Source: Bacteroidaceae bacterium
GTDB lineage: Bacteria > Bacteroidota > Bacteroidia > Bacteroidales > Bacteroidaceae
Direction of reading: 5' to 3'
DNA: 64,000 nucleotides
Assembly (NCBI GenBank): GCA_017617635.1
Contig: JAFZVW010000055.1
Span: forward strand, 1-64,000
This document shows positions 51,782-60,689 of this stretch, piece by piece. Every line of letters starts with the position of its first letter. Within the stretch, counting starts at the first letter, position 1. Made by a program: the position numbers and the translations under genes. The notes below the pieces were generated by a model. It was not told the DNA's origin. It made no database searches and saw only the letters and a program-made list of their open reading frames with translations.

Positions 51782-52384
51782 ATGGCAGTTAAGACACTGA
51801 TAATGGCGACTAACAACGAGCACAAGCTGCGTGAAATTCGCCAGATTCTGGGTGACAGGTTTCAGGTAAGGGGCCTTGCAGACATAGGCTGCAATACTGA
51901 TATTCCCGAGACTTCTGATACGCTTGAGGGCAATGCCCTGCAGAAGGCCCGTTATGTTGCCGATAAATTTGGTGTTGACTGCTTTGCCGATGATACCGGC
52001 ATGGAGGTTGATGCACTTGGCGGTGCTCCGGGCATATATACAGCACGTTATGGCAGCCTCAACGGCTATGGCGACAGCCATGACTCAAATGCCAATATCC
52101 GCTGCATATTGGACAAGCTCAAGGGCCAGACACAGCGCACGGCACGTTTCCGTACAGTCATTGCCCTTGTACGCGGAGGAAAGGAATATCTTTTCGAGGG
52201 TAGGGTAGAGGGACGTATCGTGGAGCAGTTACGCGGAACTCAGGGCTTTGGCTATGATCCTGTTTTCGAGGTCGAGGATACAGGCCTGACCTTTGCTGAG
52301 ATGGGGCCGCAGGAAAAGAACCGTCTCTCGCACCGTGGCCGTGCCACTGAGAAACTTGTACGTTTCCTGTCCGAAAATCCCTGA
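51782..52384 (+). CDS. rdgB: Non-canonical purine NTP pyrophosphatase RdgB/HAM1
   Basis: 200 residues. Hydrolyses dITP, XTP and similar to keep damaged purines out of nucleic acids. Motifs: MATNNEHKLREIRQIL, DTLEGNALQKARYV, FADDTGMEVDALGGAPGIYT, GTQGFGYDPVFE and NRLSHRGRA. The start codon directly follows the stop of the upstream yitT-like gene. Confidence 0.94.
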   Translation: MAVKTLIMATNNEHKLREIRQILGDRFQVRGLADIGCNTDIPETSDTLEGNALQKARYVADKFGVDCFADDTGMEVDALGGAPGIYTARYGSLNGYGDSHDSNANIRCILDKLKGQTQRTARFRTVIALVRGGKEYLFEGRVEGRIVEQLRGTQGFGYDPVFEVEDTGLTFAEMGPQEKNRLSHRGRATEKLVRFLSENP

Positions 52385-52388
52385 TACC

Positions 52389-52505
52389 TTACTTTACCGG
52401 CTCGCACCAGTAAAGGAACATTGCTGCTATAAGTATTACCAGGATGGCCATCGCCATCACTCCATACATCAGTTGCTGGTTCGACTTGCGGATATTGTGT
52501 CTCAT
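52389..52505 (-). CDS. Small single-helix membrane protein, 38 residues
   Basis: Begins MRHNIRKSNQQLMYGVMAMA, continues as one hydrophobic helix (ILVILIAAMFLYW) and ends CEPVK. The ATG is 3 bases after the stop of the S41 protease gene, a spacing typical of coupled genes. It is convergent with rdgB, 4 bases apart. Basic N terminus and single helix suggest a small inner-membrane protein, possibly an adaptor. Confidence 0.6.
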   Translation of the reverse strand: MRHNIRKSNQQLMYGVMAMAILVILIAAMFLYWCEPVK

Positions 52506-52508
52506 ATT

Positions 52509-54158
52509 TTACTTGTCTGTTACTGTTCCGTTTTTCAGAATATTCCTGTAGCGGTCCTCGTCTGCAATCAGTTTCAGTGCCTCGTGGAAGACCTTGTCGC
52601 TCTTCAGCTGCTGGCACACGTATCCGCCCTGATAGTAGTATCTGGTAGCTATCTCAGCCTCGATGAAAGGCGTGATTTTTGATTTGAAGCGCTTCAAATC
52701 AGCCTCCAGGTTTGGCTCGAATCTCTTTTCCAGCGAATCCATTTCCGCCTTGGCAATTTCCAGATACCCTTCCTGCTGCGCAATTTCCTTCAGGTACTTG
52801 ATTGCACTGTCCGAGCGGCGGTTGTATGTAAATTTGCTGTCCGTTACATATTTACAGAAATCCGCATATTCCTCGTCAGTCAGCTGTATGTTCCCTGCCT
52901 CAGCAATCTGAGAATGCTTCTGGCGGTATTCGGTAATCCAGTCAAAGAACACATCGCTCTGCACCAGATCGTATACCATTGTAGGCAGGGTGTCAGGCTC
53001 CGAGATTATGTCCGGCTTGATACCTCCTCCGTCACGCACCTCGCGTCCTATGCGTGTGTGGAATACTTTCGTCAGGCTGTCAGGAGTTGTTTTGACTGTC
53101 CCGTCGTGATTGTACTGGTGTGCCTGTATGCAGCGCCCGCTGGGGATGTAATAGCGTGCCGTCGTCAGTTTCATCTGTCCACGGTACGGAACATCGCGTA
53201 TCGCCTGTACCAGACCCTTGCCGAATGTGCGGTTGCCGATGATTACCGCCCTGTCCATATCCTGCAGGCTTCCGCTCACGATTTCGGATGCCGATGCTGA
53301 ATTCTGGTTTACCATGACCACGATGGGCATTATCGAGTCAACAGGATCTGTGGTTGTCAGGTATTCATGGTTGGCAATGCTCTGCTTTCCCTTTGTATAT
53401 ACGACCTTCTGGCCCTTCCCTACAAACAGGTTGACGATATCAACCGCCTCGTTTATTGCACCGCCCGGATTGTTTCTCAGGTCGAAGACTAGCCTCTTGC
53501 CTCCGTTGTTCTTTATCTGCTCCAGTGCATGTCGCACCTCACGTGCCGCACCGTCGGTAAAACCTGTCAGGATAATGTATCCTGTTTCCTTGTCAGCCAT
53601 TCCGTAGTATGGTACTGCAGGTGTCTTGATGGTTGCACGTGTGATACGGACAGTCCTGGGCTTCTTTTCGCCAGGACGCTGGAATTTCAGCGAGAAAGTC
53701 GTTCCGGATTCACCCCGCAGCATTGTAGTCACTTTGGCTGGAAGCATACCCTTCACGTCCTTTCCGTCAATAGCAAGCAGGATATCTCCTGCCTTTAACC
53801 CTGCCTTGTCGCTTGGTGTGTTCCTGTACGGCTCGGATATGGTTACCCTGTCATGTTTCTTGCTGTATCGTATTATACTTCCGATACCCGCGTATTTCCC
53901 TGTTGACATCTGCCGCAGTTCCTCGTCATCTGCAGGATAATAAGCCGTGTATGGATCAACCTTCATCAGCATCCCGTCTATTGCCCAGCGTATGGCAGTA
54001 TCAGCCGCAATAGTGTCTACATAGTACAGGTCCAGTGCCTTGTATATTTCATCGAAAATATCCAGGTTACGTGCTACCTGAGAGTTGTGGTTTTCCGTCT
54101 GTGCATTGGCCGTATTGAACGCCAGCAACAGGGAAAGCATTATTGCTGTTTTTCTCAT
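52509..54158 (-). CDS. S41 family C-terminal processing peptidase
   Basis: 549 residues. Signal peptide ending NTANAQ, helical N-terminal region with LYYVDTI and DPYTAYYPADD, PDZ domain (about 85-165; GIGSIIRY, PSDKAGLKAGDILLAIDGKD). Protease domain with the Ser/Lys dyad S289 (NQNSASASEI) and K314 (RTFGKGLVQ). Acts in the periplasm, cutting protein C termini. The C terminus is about 150 residues longer than the minimal CtpA core, helical and charged. Confidence 0.93.
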   Translation of the reverse strand: MRKTAIMLSLLLAFNTANAQTENHNSQVARNLDIFDEIYKALDLYYVDTIAADTAIRWAIDGMLMKVDPYTAYYPADDEELRQMSTGKYAGIGSIIRYSKKHDRVTISEPYRNTPSDKAGLKAGDILLAIDGKDVKGMLPAKVTTMLRGESGTTFSLKFQRPGEKKPRTVRITRATIKTPAVPYYGMADKETGYIILTGFTDGAAREVRHALEQIKNNGGKRLVFDLRNNPGGAINEAVDIVNLFVGKGQKVVYTKGKQSIANHEYLTTTDPVDSIMPIVVMVNQNSASASEIVSGSLQDMDRAVIIGNRTFGKGLVQAIRDVPYRGQMKLTTARYYIPSGRCIQAHQYNHDGTVKTTPDSLTKVFHTRIGREVRDGGGIKPDIISEPDTLPTMVYDLVQSDVFFDWITEYRQKHSQIAEAGNIQLTDEEYADFCKYVTDSKFTYNRRSDSAIKYLKEIAQQEGYLEIAKAEMDSLEKRFEPNLEADLKRFKSKITPFIEAEIATRYYYQGGYVCQQLKSDKVFHEALKLIADEDRYRNILKNGTVTDK

Positions 54159-54191
54159 TGCGTTATTCCTATTATTATATCCGGGTTATTG

Positions 54192-55184
54192 TTAGTTTTC
54201 AAGTATCTTTCGGGCATAGCTGCGGTTTGCATCCCATGCTTCATCGCTCAGTCTCGTTCCAACGACCTGTATTATGCTTTCGCTCAGTGTTATTCCCAGG
54301 TCAAGGCATGTTCTCAGTTCAGCTGCATTGCTGAATGCATACAGGAATCCTGCTGCGAAATAGTCACCTGCTGCCGTCGTGTCAATGACATTCTCAATCT
54401 TGTTAGCCGGGACGACAACCCTTTCGCCGCCATTGTGCATCGCGCTTGCTCCCAGTTTGCCCATTTTCACTATTGCTGTATCTGTCAGGCAGGCGATATA
54501 GTTCAGCGACTGTGCGGCGTCTTCCAGCCCCGACAGTGCTGTAGCCTCCTCCCTGTTGGCAAACACCAGGTTGACATAGTTGCGTATGATATGGTGGAAG
54601 AAGTCCAGGTTCTCCCTGACAATATTCCAACTGCCCAGATCCAGGCTCACAATCAGGCCCAGTCTCTTTGCAGTCTTGCAGATTTTTTCCATCAATTCGT
54701 GATTCTGTACCAAATAGCCTTCGATGTGAACAAGATCGCAGTTTTCAAACATGTCCTCAGTGATGTCCTCTGCCTTCAGTCCCATGGCAGCCCCCAGGTG
54801 TGTACCGAAACTTCGTTCCCCGTAGCTCGAAATAAATGTGTTGGCTACTCCCGTATGCTCGTCACAGGTAATCAGTTTTTCATTTATTCCCTGCCTTGTG
54901 CCTTCTTCCATAAAGAAACGTCCCAGCTCGTCATTACCTATCCGCCCTACGTATGTAGGCTTTGCTCCCAGGCAGGCAAGTGCCGTCATGGCATTTCCTG
55001 TACTGCCGCCTGTTGACATCTGAGGATGCAATGCCTGCATTTCCTGCTCGATTACCGTTTCCGTCTCTTCGTCTATCAGTGTCATTCCACCCTTGTGCAG
55101 ATGATGTTTTTCCAGAATTGAATCATCATGGATGAATACCGAAACATCCACCAGGGCATTACCGATACCAAGTATTCTAAGCAT
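54192..55184 (-). CDS. PfkB-family carbohydrate/nucleoside kinase
   Basis: 330 residues, ribokinase fold similar to adenosine kinase-like proteins. N-terminal LRILGIGNALVDVSVFI, MSTGGSTGNAMTALACLGAK, and the catalytic signature VIDTTAAGDYFAAGFLYAFS near the C terminus, with the aspartate base in AAGD. Substrate not determined. Lies 33 bases upstream of the S41 gene on the same strand. Confidence 0.9.
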   Translation of the reverse strand: MLRILGIGNALVDVSVFIHDDSILEKHHLHKGGMTLIDEETETVIEQEMQALHPQMSTGGSTGNAMTALACLGAKPTYVGRIGNDELGRFFMEEGTRQGINEKLITCDEHTGVANTFISSYGERSFGTHLGAAMGLKAEDITEDMFENCDLVHIEGYLVQNHELMEKICKTAKRLGLIVSLDLGSWNIVRENLDFFHHIIRNYVNLVFANREEATALSGLEDAAQSLNYIACLTDTAIVKMGKLGASAMHNGGERVVVPANKIENVIDTTAAGDYFAAGFLYAFSNAAELRTCLDLGITLSESIIQVVGTRLSDEAWDANRSYARKILEN

Positions 55185-55188
55185 ATAT

Positions 55189-56325
55189 TCAGTTTATTTG
55201 TCCTTTTCTAATATTACGTGTCTCAGCCAGAAACTCCTTTTGCTTTGGCTGCAGGTTTCTCCCGTCCCATTTCTTTATTTCATCCATCACACCGGACATC
55301 TCCTTCTCATCACCGGTAAGCTTGCCCAAATAGAACCTGATTCTCAGTTTCAGCATACTCGTGTCCGACAGTTTTTCCTTTGCATTCCTCAGCCGTTCGG
55401 TGGTCTCCTCGCTGTTTTCGCCTATTGCCATGGAACCCAGGAACATTGCCAATGCCAGTTCTCCCTCCAGTGCGGCAGTTACGCCGTGATAGGTCGACAG
55501 TCTGTTCATAGCGCGTTCAACTTCCTTGCAGGCAATGTGGTATTCACGCAGTGTTCCCATGCAGCTTTCATCCAGTTCAAATAGCACCCGCTTTGCTGTT
55601 TCAGCCAACAGTTTCTTGTCGCCCTCCACGTCGTTGGATTTCCGCCTGTCACGGTCCTCGTACCTGACCTTGCGTTTCTTCCTTCCGTCTGCTGTACGCT
55701 CGATGGAATCGCTATTTTTGTTCTCTTGACTATATTTGATTACCCCGTCATTGTGTGCTGTTTGTATCAGGTCAGGAGTCAGTTCGACGGTGGCAAATAC
55801 CGAATCCCGTATGTTGACCGAGAAGCGCGTCTTTCCCTTTATCCTGACGATCTGCCCCTCATAAAACTCTGAGCCTATCATTACCTTTACAACATCCCCC
55901 TCAACCCATGTTATCTCTTCCGGCTTGTAGAACCTCACCGATTTCTGGTTGGATTGTATGAACCTCATGAAATTTTCCATGGATGCATCATCTACAATCA
56001 GCTTGTCAGGATACTTCCGGTTTTTCGAAAACGATGCTGTGCGGAAATACAGGCCATAGCCCGACGTAGTGATGTAATCCGTCAGTATGGCTTCGGTGCC
56101 ACGGGCAAAAATAAATCCTCTGACAGCCGGTTCCAGACTCTCTCTGCGCCGGTTGTTGACATGCCTTATCCTGTACACCATCGGTAGGAAACAATCCAGG
56201 TTATCCTGATGCCTTATGTCATCACAGATTCGCACCTCGCTGTTTCTCTTCCTCGTACCCAGGACAAACCAATGTTCTTTTTTGCCTTCTTTCAGCATGT
56301 GAACGGGATACACACAAATGTCCAA
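55189..56325 (-). CDS. NusG-like (UpxY-type) antiterminator with C-terminal extension
   Basis: 378 residues. NusG N-terminal-like domain (about 15-110; HWFVLGTRKRNSEVRICDDI, then PAVRGFIFARGTE) and a KOW-type domain (about 155-185; WVEGDVVKVMIGSEFYEGQI). In Bacteroides such proteins (UpxY) bind RNA polymerase to let it read through long polysaccharide operons. After residue 200 it carries an unusual basic linker (DGRKKRKVRYEDRDRRKS) and a helical domain of about 150 residues. It points away from the polysaccharide genes at 58.5 kb. An alternative start at 56298 is possible. Confidence 0.7.
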   Translation of the reverse strand: MDICVYPVHMLKEGKKEHWFVLGTRKRNSEVRICDDIRHQDNLDCFLPMVYRIRHVNNRRRESLEPAVRGFIFARGTEAILTDYITTSGYGLYFRTASFSKNRKYPDKLIVDDASMENFMRFIQSNQKSVRFYKPEEITWVEGDVVKVMIGSEFYEGQIVRIKGKTRFSVNIRDSVFATVELTPDLIQTAHNDGVIKYSQENKNSDSIERTADGRKKRKVRYEDRDRRKSNDVEGDKKLLAETAKRVLFELDESCMGTLREYHIACKEVERAMNRLSTYHGVTAALEGELALAMFLGSMAIGENSEETTERLRNAKEKLSDTSMLKLRIRFYLGKLTGDEKEMSGVMDEIKKWDGRNLQPKQKEFLAETRNIRKGQIN

Positions 56326-56567
56326 TAGTCAAACTATTGGCAAAATTAGTAAAAAATCCGAAAACACCCCCCTTTCCAATGATTTTTTGTTGATATTACA
56401 GGCTATTGTGAAAAAAAATGTTATATTTGCGAAGAAAAATATACGAAGTCGACTTTATAAAGCCCGCCTTTTCTTAGGTTAAAAAAGGTTAATTTTTAGC
56501 TAACACACTTACAATCAGTTGTTTGTACGTTGCGTGTTAGAGTTTTGTTATTGCTTTTTGTTTCTGT
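56326..56567. promoter_or_regulatory. Divergent intergenic region between NusG-like and fimbrial genes
   Basis: At its left edge is a perfect palindrome CCAATAGT-CAA-ACTATTGG (56322-56340), overlapping the NusG-like start. A TATATTTG -7 box at 56422-56429 can start the rightward fimbrial transcript, giving a leader of about 140 bases. That leader has a possible stem CTAACAC/GTGTTAG (56500-56506 with 56534-56540). Confidence 0.5.
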
Positions 56568-57428
56568 ATGAACTCTTTTAGGCTACTGTTTGTGATACTG
56601 TTGTTTGCTGCATGCAATACGGTAGACTTTAACGATATCGACCCTGAGCCCGATGAGCCTCAGGCCGGTAGCGGAAACCTTACCTTGCGTGTTAAGCGGT
56701 TGCAGCAGGCGCCATTTGCGACGGATACCAGTAGCAAGCATGTCAATTTCGCCTTTTATGACTTGGGTGGAACGCGGGTTAAGCAGGTTAACCAGAAGCT
56801 TGGTGACACCAATTACGGGACTGCTAATGTCCAGCTTGAGCCAGGTACATACCAGATGGTGGTACTCGTCCACAGTAGCGACCGCAACCCTACAATGACC
56901 AACCTTGCCAAGATTCAGTTCACCAACGCATACAGATACACCGAGACGTTTAGGTACTATGAGCTGATAACCGTTACTGGCCAGCCGCAGACCTTAGACC
57001 TGACACTCGACCGCATTGTAGCACTTTGCCGCTTTGTCATCTCCGATTCCATTCCCGATGGTGTTGCACAGATGAAGTTCCAGTATACAGGAGGCAGCGG
57101 ACACTTCAGTGCTATCACCGGTCTCGGAGTCACTAAATCCACACAGGTGGTCACCCGACAGGTGCAGCCGGGTCAGCGATACCAGGTCATTGATCTATAT
57201 ACCTTCCTGCATCAGGAAAAAGGAACAATAGAACTGACAGCTACAGCCCTTAACACCGCAGGCGAAGAACAGTGTACAAGGGAATTTCAGGTTTCCATGG
57301 CTCAAAACCAAATCACTTGGCTAACGGGCAACTTCTTTACTGATGAAAAAACCACAGGCCAGTGGCGAGTCACCCCCAAAATAGCGCTCGATAAAAATTG
57401 GGGAAATGAAGTGTTCGGATATTATTAA
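56568..57428 (+). CDS. FimB/Mfa2-like fimbrial lipoprotein
   Basis: 286 residues. Lipoprotein signal with lipobox FAAC, then two beta-sandwich domains typical of fimbrillin-like proteins: RVKRLQQAPFATD, VQLEPGTYQMVVLVHSSD, LDLTLDRIVALCRFVISD, and a C-terminal strand region. In Porphyromonas and Bacteroides such proteins anchor or cap type V fimbriae on the outer membrane. A terminator-like hairpin follows (57441-57461). Assigned by fold pattern and signal, not by a strong motif. Confidence 0.68.
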   Translation: MNSFRLLFVILLFAACNTVDFNDIDPEPDEPQAGSGNLTLRVKRLQQAPFATDTSSKHVNFAFYDLGGTRVKQVNQKLGDTNYGTANVQLEPGTYQMVVLVHSSDRNPTMTNLAKIQFTNAYRYTETFRYYELITVTGQPQTLDLTLDRIVALCRFVISDSIPDGVAQMKFQYTGGSGHFSAITGLGVTKSTQVVTRQVQPGQRYQVIDLYTFLHQEKGTIELTATALNTAGEEQCTREFQVSMAQNQITWLTGNFFTDEKTTGQWRVTPKIALDKNWGNEVFGYY

Positions 57429-57440
57429 GCCACCGCTACT

Positions 57441-57461
57441 GACGGTTCTCCGTCGGTTTTT
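57441..57461 (+). terminator. Rho-independent terminator after the first fimbrial gene
   Basis: GACGG-TTCT-CCGTC stem (57441-57454) followed by GGTTTTT. Confidence 0.75.
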
Positions 57462-57491
57462 CATAATTGTTTGAGATAGAATTACTATTAT

Positions 57492-57503
57492 AGCAGGGGA
57501 CAG
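57492..57503. repeat. Left arm of a 12-bp inverted repeat around the second fimbrial gene
   Basis: AGCAGGGGACAG here is the exact reverse complement of 58437-58448. The pair encloses the whole 57534-58406 gene. Confidence 0.75.
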
Positions 57504-57533
57504 TTTCTGTTATATTTTAATTAAACAAACAAT

Positions 57534-58406
57534 ATGAAAAACAATTTGATTCTTGCAGGCATTGCCCTGCTTTTCTCTGCTTGTACCAACGATAACTTCG
57601 ATGACAGCAGACTATTAGCACCAGTCCGCGTACATGTTACCGGTTTCTCTGTCAGTCAGCAGGATATACCTACTACTAGAGCCACGTCAGTTGCCGGCTA
57701 CAACGACATAAATGCAGTGATACTGGCGTTCTACAAAGGAGACGGTACTGAAGTCGAGAAGATAACCCAGTTGAAGAGTGATAACAGTAACTACACTACC
57801 TTTGGCGAATTTGAATGCTCCCTTCCAATGGGTAGCTACACGATGGTGGCAGTGGCATACTATACCAACGAAAACAGTGTTCTGACGCTGACCAGTCCAA
57901 CTGAGGCTTCGTATAATGTTCGTGCCAGAGAGACCTTCGCTTATACACAGGCAGTGAACATCAGTAACACCGATGCGGTGGATATCAGTGCGACACTCAG
58001 TCGTATTATTTCAATGCTGACGGTTCAGTCTACTGATGGAAAGGTGGCAGGCGTGACAAATGTCCGCATGACTTTCTCTGCCGGAGGAAAGGACTTCAAC
58101 CCGACAACAGGATTCGCTATCACCAATACTGGTATAGTCAACACCGTGGGTAACAGCTCAGCAATAGGTGCCACCTCTTCTTCCAGCACATGCTTGTTCC
58201 TTGCTACCGATGAACAGGACATAGATGTCACCATCGAGACGCTTGACACTGACGGCAATACGCTCTTCAGTAAGACGATAGAGGATGTTCCCTTTAAGCG
58301 TAACCGTTTGACCAAGCTCACCGGTGCGATGTATACAAACGAGGCACTCTCTGGTTCCTTCCAGGTTAATACCGATTGGTTAGACGAAGAGGATGTTGCC
58401 TTTTAA
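57534..58406 (+). CDS. Fimbrillin-like lipoprotein
   Basis: 290 residues. Signal ending in FSAC lipobox (LLFSACTNDNFDD), followed by two domains with the fimbrillin pattern: RVHVTGFSVSQ, VILAFYKGDG, CSLPMGSYTMVAVAYYT, VDISATLSRIISMLTVQ, VRMTFSAGGKDFNPTTG. Same fold class as the preceding gene, low sequence identity. Expected on the outer surface as a fimbrial or adhesin subunit. A 12-bp inverted repeat flanks the gene on both sides, which might allow inversion. Confidence 0.7.
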   Translation: MKNNLILAGIALLFSACTNDNFDDSRLLAPVRVHVTGFSVSQQDIPTTRATSVAGYNDINAVILAFYKGDGTEVEKITQLKSDNSNYTTFGEFECSLPMGSYTMVAVAYYTNENSVLTLTSPTEASYNVRARETFAYTQAVNISNTDAVDISATLSRIISMLTVQSTDGKVAGVTNVRMTFSAGGKDFNPTTGFAITNTGIVNTVGNSSAIGATSSSSTCLFLATDEQDIDVTIETLDTDGNTLFSKTIEDVPFKRNRLTKLTGAMYTNEALSGSFQVNTDWLDEEDVAF

Positions 58407-58436
58407 CAATTTAACAATTTAACTTTAACAACGGTT

Positions 58437-58448
58437 CTGTCCCCTGCT
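58437..58448. repeat. Right arm of the 12-bp inverted repeat
   Basis: CTGTCCCCTGCT, reverse complement of 57492-57503. About 20 bases further right is a small palindrome CTATAC-TAGT-GTATAG (58468-58483) before the next gene. Confidence 0.75.
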
Positions 58449-58492
58449 TTTAAAAATCAAAGAATCACTATACTAGTGTATAGAACAGAATA

Positions 58493-59608
58493 ATGATTAC
58501 CATCACGGATAAACATAGATGTTGCGGGTGTGAAGCTTGCGTTCAACGTTGTCCGAAACAATGTATTTTGTTTGTTGAGGATAATGAAGGATTCCTTTAC
58601 CCTACGCCAGATGTAAGTGTTTGCATTGAATGTGGTTTGTGTGAAAAGGTATGCCCAGTTCTCAACCAAGGAGACCCCAAACACCCGTTGAACGCTTATG
58701 CTGCTATTAACCAAGATGATGATATTCGTGCGATGAGTTCTTCTGGTGGTATTTTTACATCAATGGCAGAGAAAATCATAGAAGATGGAGGCATAGTATT
58801 TGGAGCGCGTTTTAACGATAAATGGGAAGTGGAGCACCATTATACTGAAACCCATGAAGGCTTACAAGAGTTCAGAAAGTCTAAGTATGTCCAAAGTCGA
58901 ATTGGCGAGACATATATTTTGGCTGAGAATTTCCTAAAACAAGGACGCAAGGTTCTTTTTTCAGGAACATCCTGTCAAATCGCTGGCTTAAATTATTTCC
59001 TACGGAAGCCTTATGATAATTTATTAACCATAGATGTCGTTTGTCATGGAGTAGCAAGTCCTAAAATATGGCGGGAATATCTTCATACTGTATCCCCCGT
59101 GGAAGATATACACCAAATTTCGATGAAAGACAAAGCAATAAGTTGGCGTGGATATAAACTTACAATAACTGGCAAGAATAATTCTATTTCGGAAAAGGTT
59201 TCGCAAAACAAATATATGCTCTCTTATTCCCAGAATCTGTCCTTACGGCCTTCTTGTTACCAGTGTCCGGCAAAAGCAGGAAAGAGTTGCAGTGACGTTA
59301 CACTTGCAGACTACTGGGGTGTCGAAAAACTTATCCCTGAAATGAACGATGACCGTGGTACCAGTTTTGTTTGTGCGAATACGTCTAAGGGAGAATTTTT
59401 TCTTAAGTCCCTTTCCGTCAAAATGATGAAGGCAGATTATGCTTCCAGTGTACCATTTAATGCATGTATTGAACGTAGTACAATTGAGCCTGCTGCCAGA
59501 ACTGCATTCTGGGAGTCGTATCAAAACAATGGGATAGCAGTCCTTCAGTCGTTGAAACCAATTAGAGCAAACATTTTTAAGCGAATAATAAGACGAATCG
59601 TAAAATAG
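58493..59608 (+). CDS. Ferredoxin-type coenzyme F420 hydrogenase/dehydrogenase beta-subunit family protein
   Basis: 371 residues. Two [4Fe-4S] motifs at the N terminus (CCGCEACVQRCP and CIECGLCEKVCP) are followed by the FrhB-like domain (SSSGGIFTSMAEKIIEDGGI, KVLFSGTSCQIAGLNYFL, TIDVVCHGVASPKIW). In Bacteroidales polysaccharide clusters such proteins are regularly found next to polysaccharide pyruvyl transferases, as here, and may reduce a sugar or cofactor. First gene of the exopolysaccharide cluster. Confidence 0.88.
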   Translation: MITITDKHRCCGCEACVQRCPKQCILFVEDNEGFLYPTPDVSVCIECGLCEKVCPVLNQGDPKHPLNAYAAINQDDDIRAMSSSGGIFTSMAEKIIEDGGIVFGARFNDKWEVEHHYTETHEGLQEFRKSKYVQSRIGETYILAENFLKQGRKVLFSGTSCQIAGLNYFLRKPYDNLLTIDVVCHGVASPKIWREYLHTVSPVEDIHQISMKDKAISWRGYKLTITGKNNSISEKVSQNKYMLSYSQNLSLRPSCYQCPAKAGKSCSDVTLADYWGVEKLIPEMNDDRGTSFVCANTSKGEFFLKSLSVKMMKADYASSVPFNACIERSTIEPAARTAFWESYQNNGIAVLQSLKPIRANIFKRIIRRIVK

Positions 59609-59613
59609 CAAGA

Positions 59614-60672
59614 GTGAAAATAGGAATTATAACATTTCATTGGGCAACTAACTATGGCGCAATACTTCAAGCATTCGCCCTTCAGTCATATTTGGAAGAA
59701 ATAGGGTATCAAGTTGAGGTTATCAACTATAAACCGGCCAATTATGATTTGAAATTTAGTCATCTCCTTAGAAATCCAAGACAACTGCTGCATATAAGCA
59801 AATTCTTTCAGAAAAAAAAGAAAGAATCATTGCTGATTCCTTTTCGCAATAAACACCTTCATTTGACAAAAAGATTTATTAGTCAGGAGTCCATTGAAGA
59901 GATTGCGTCACAATATGATGTGATTATTAGTGGAAGCGACCAGGTGCTTAATCCGTCGTTTACGCTTTATGGAGAGAGAAAGCCTACAAGTACCTATTTT
60001 CTTTCATTTGCATCTGACAACACGAAAAAGGTGGCGTATGCCGTAAGCTTTGGTTGCAACATATATCCTGACAATGCTGCAGAGTATGCTGCAAATTGGA
60101 TTAAAAGTTTTGACAGTATTAGTGTCAGGGAAAATTCTGGAATTGCAATCGTGAAACAATTAGGCTCTAAATATCCTGCCGTTATGGTTCCTGATCCTGT
60201 TGTTTTGTATGGCAAGAAAGTTTTTGAAAAGCTTTCACTTACAAGAGGTGATGCGAAGCCTTATGTCTGTGTATACTCTCTTCGTCGTGAGCTTCAGCTC
60301 CCCAGCGGCTTTAATTACCTGAGGATGGATGATATTCACCGACCTGTAACAATGGAAGATTGGATCTCTAATATTGTCGGTTCCGATGTGCTTGTTACAA
60401 ATTCTTTCCACGGAATGGTGGTTGCTCTTCTGAATCATATACCTTTTGTGGTTGATATAGTTGGTGGAAGAGATAAAGGGATGAATGATAGGTTCTATAC
60501 CCTTCTGGAGCGAGTGAATTTGACAAGTCGTATCAGTGGGGAAAAATACTCACTTATCGAATTGTTGAATAACAGGTCAATAGATTGGGAGATAGTGGAT
60601 AAAGTCATTAGGCAGATCCAAACCGAGGGCATGGATTATTTGAAAAAGTCACTCGGTGAGGCAACAAAGTAG
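59614..60672 (+). CDS. Polysaccharide pyruvyl transferase
   Basis: 352 residues with a GTG start (KIGIITFHWATNYGAILQAF). The C-terminal VGSDVLVTNSFHGMVVALL is the conserved S-F-H motif region of the family, with DVIISGSDQVLNP in the middle. Adds pyruvate ketals to sugars of surface polysaccharides, usually at the cytoplasmic face. It lies 5 bases after the FrhB-like gene. Confidence 0.9.
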   Translation: MKIGIITFHWATNYGAILQAFALQSYLEEIGYQVEVINYKPANYDLKFSHLLRNPRQLLHISKFFQKKKKESLLIPFRNKHLHLTKRFISQESIEEIASQYDVIISGSDQVLNPSFTLYGERKPTSTYFLSFASDNTKKVAYAVSFGCNIYPDNAAEYAANWIKSFDSISVRENSGIAIVKQLGSKYPAVMVPDPVVLYGKKVFEKLSLTRGDAKPYVCVYSLRRELQLPSGFNYLRMDDIHRPVTMEDWISNIVGSDVLVTNSFHGMVVALLNHIPFVVDIVGGRDKGMNDRFYTLLERVNLTSRISGEKYSLIELLNNRSIDWEIVDKVIRQIQTEGMDYLKKSLGEATK

Positions 60673-60689
60673 ACATCAGTATAATCGGC

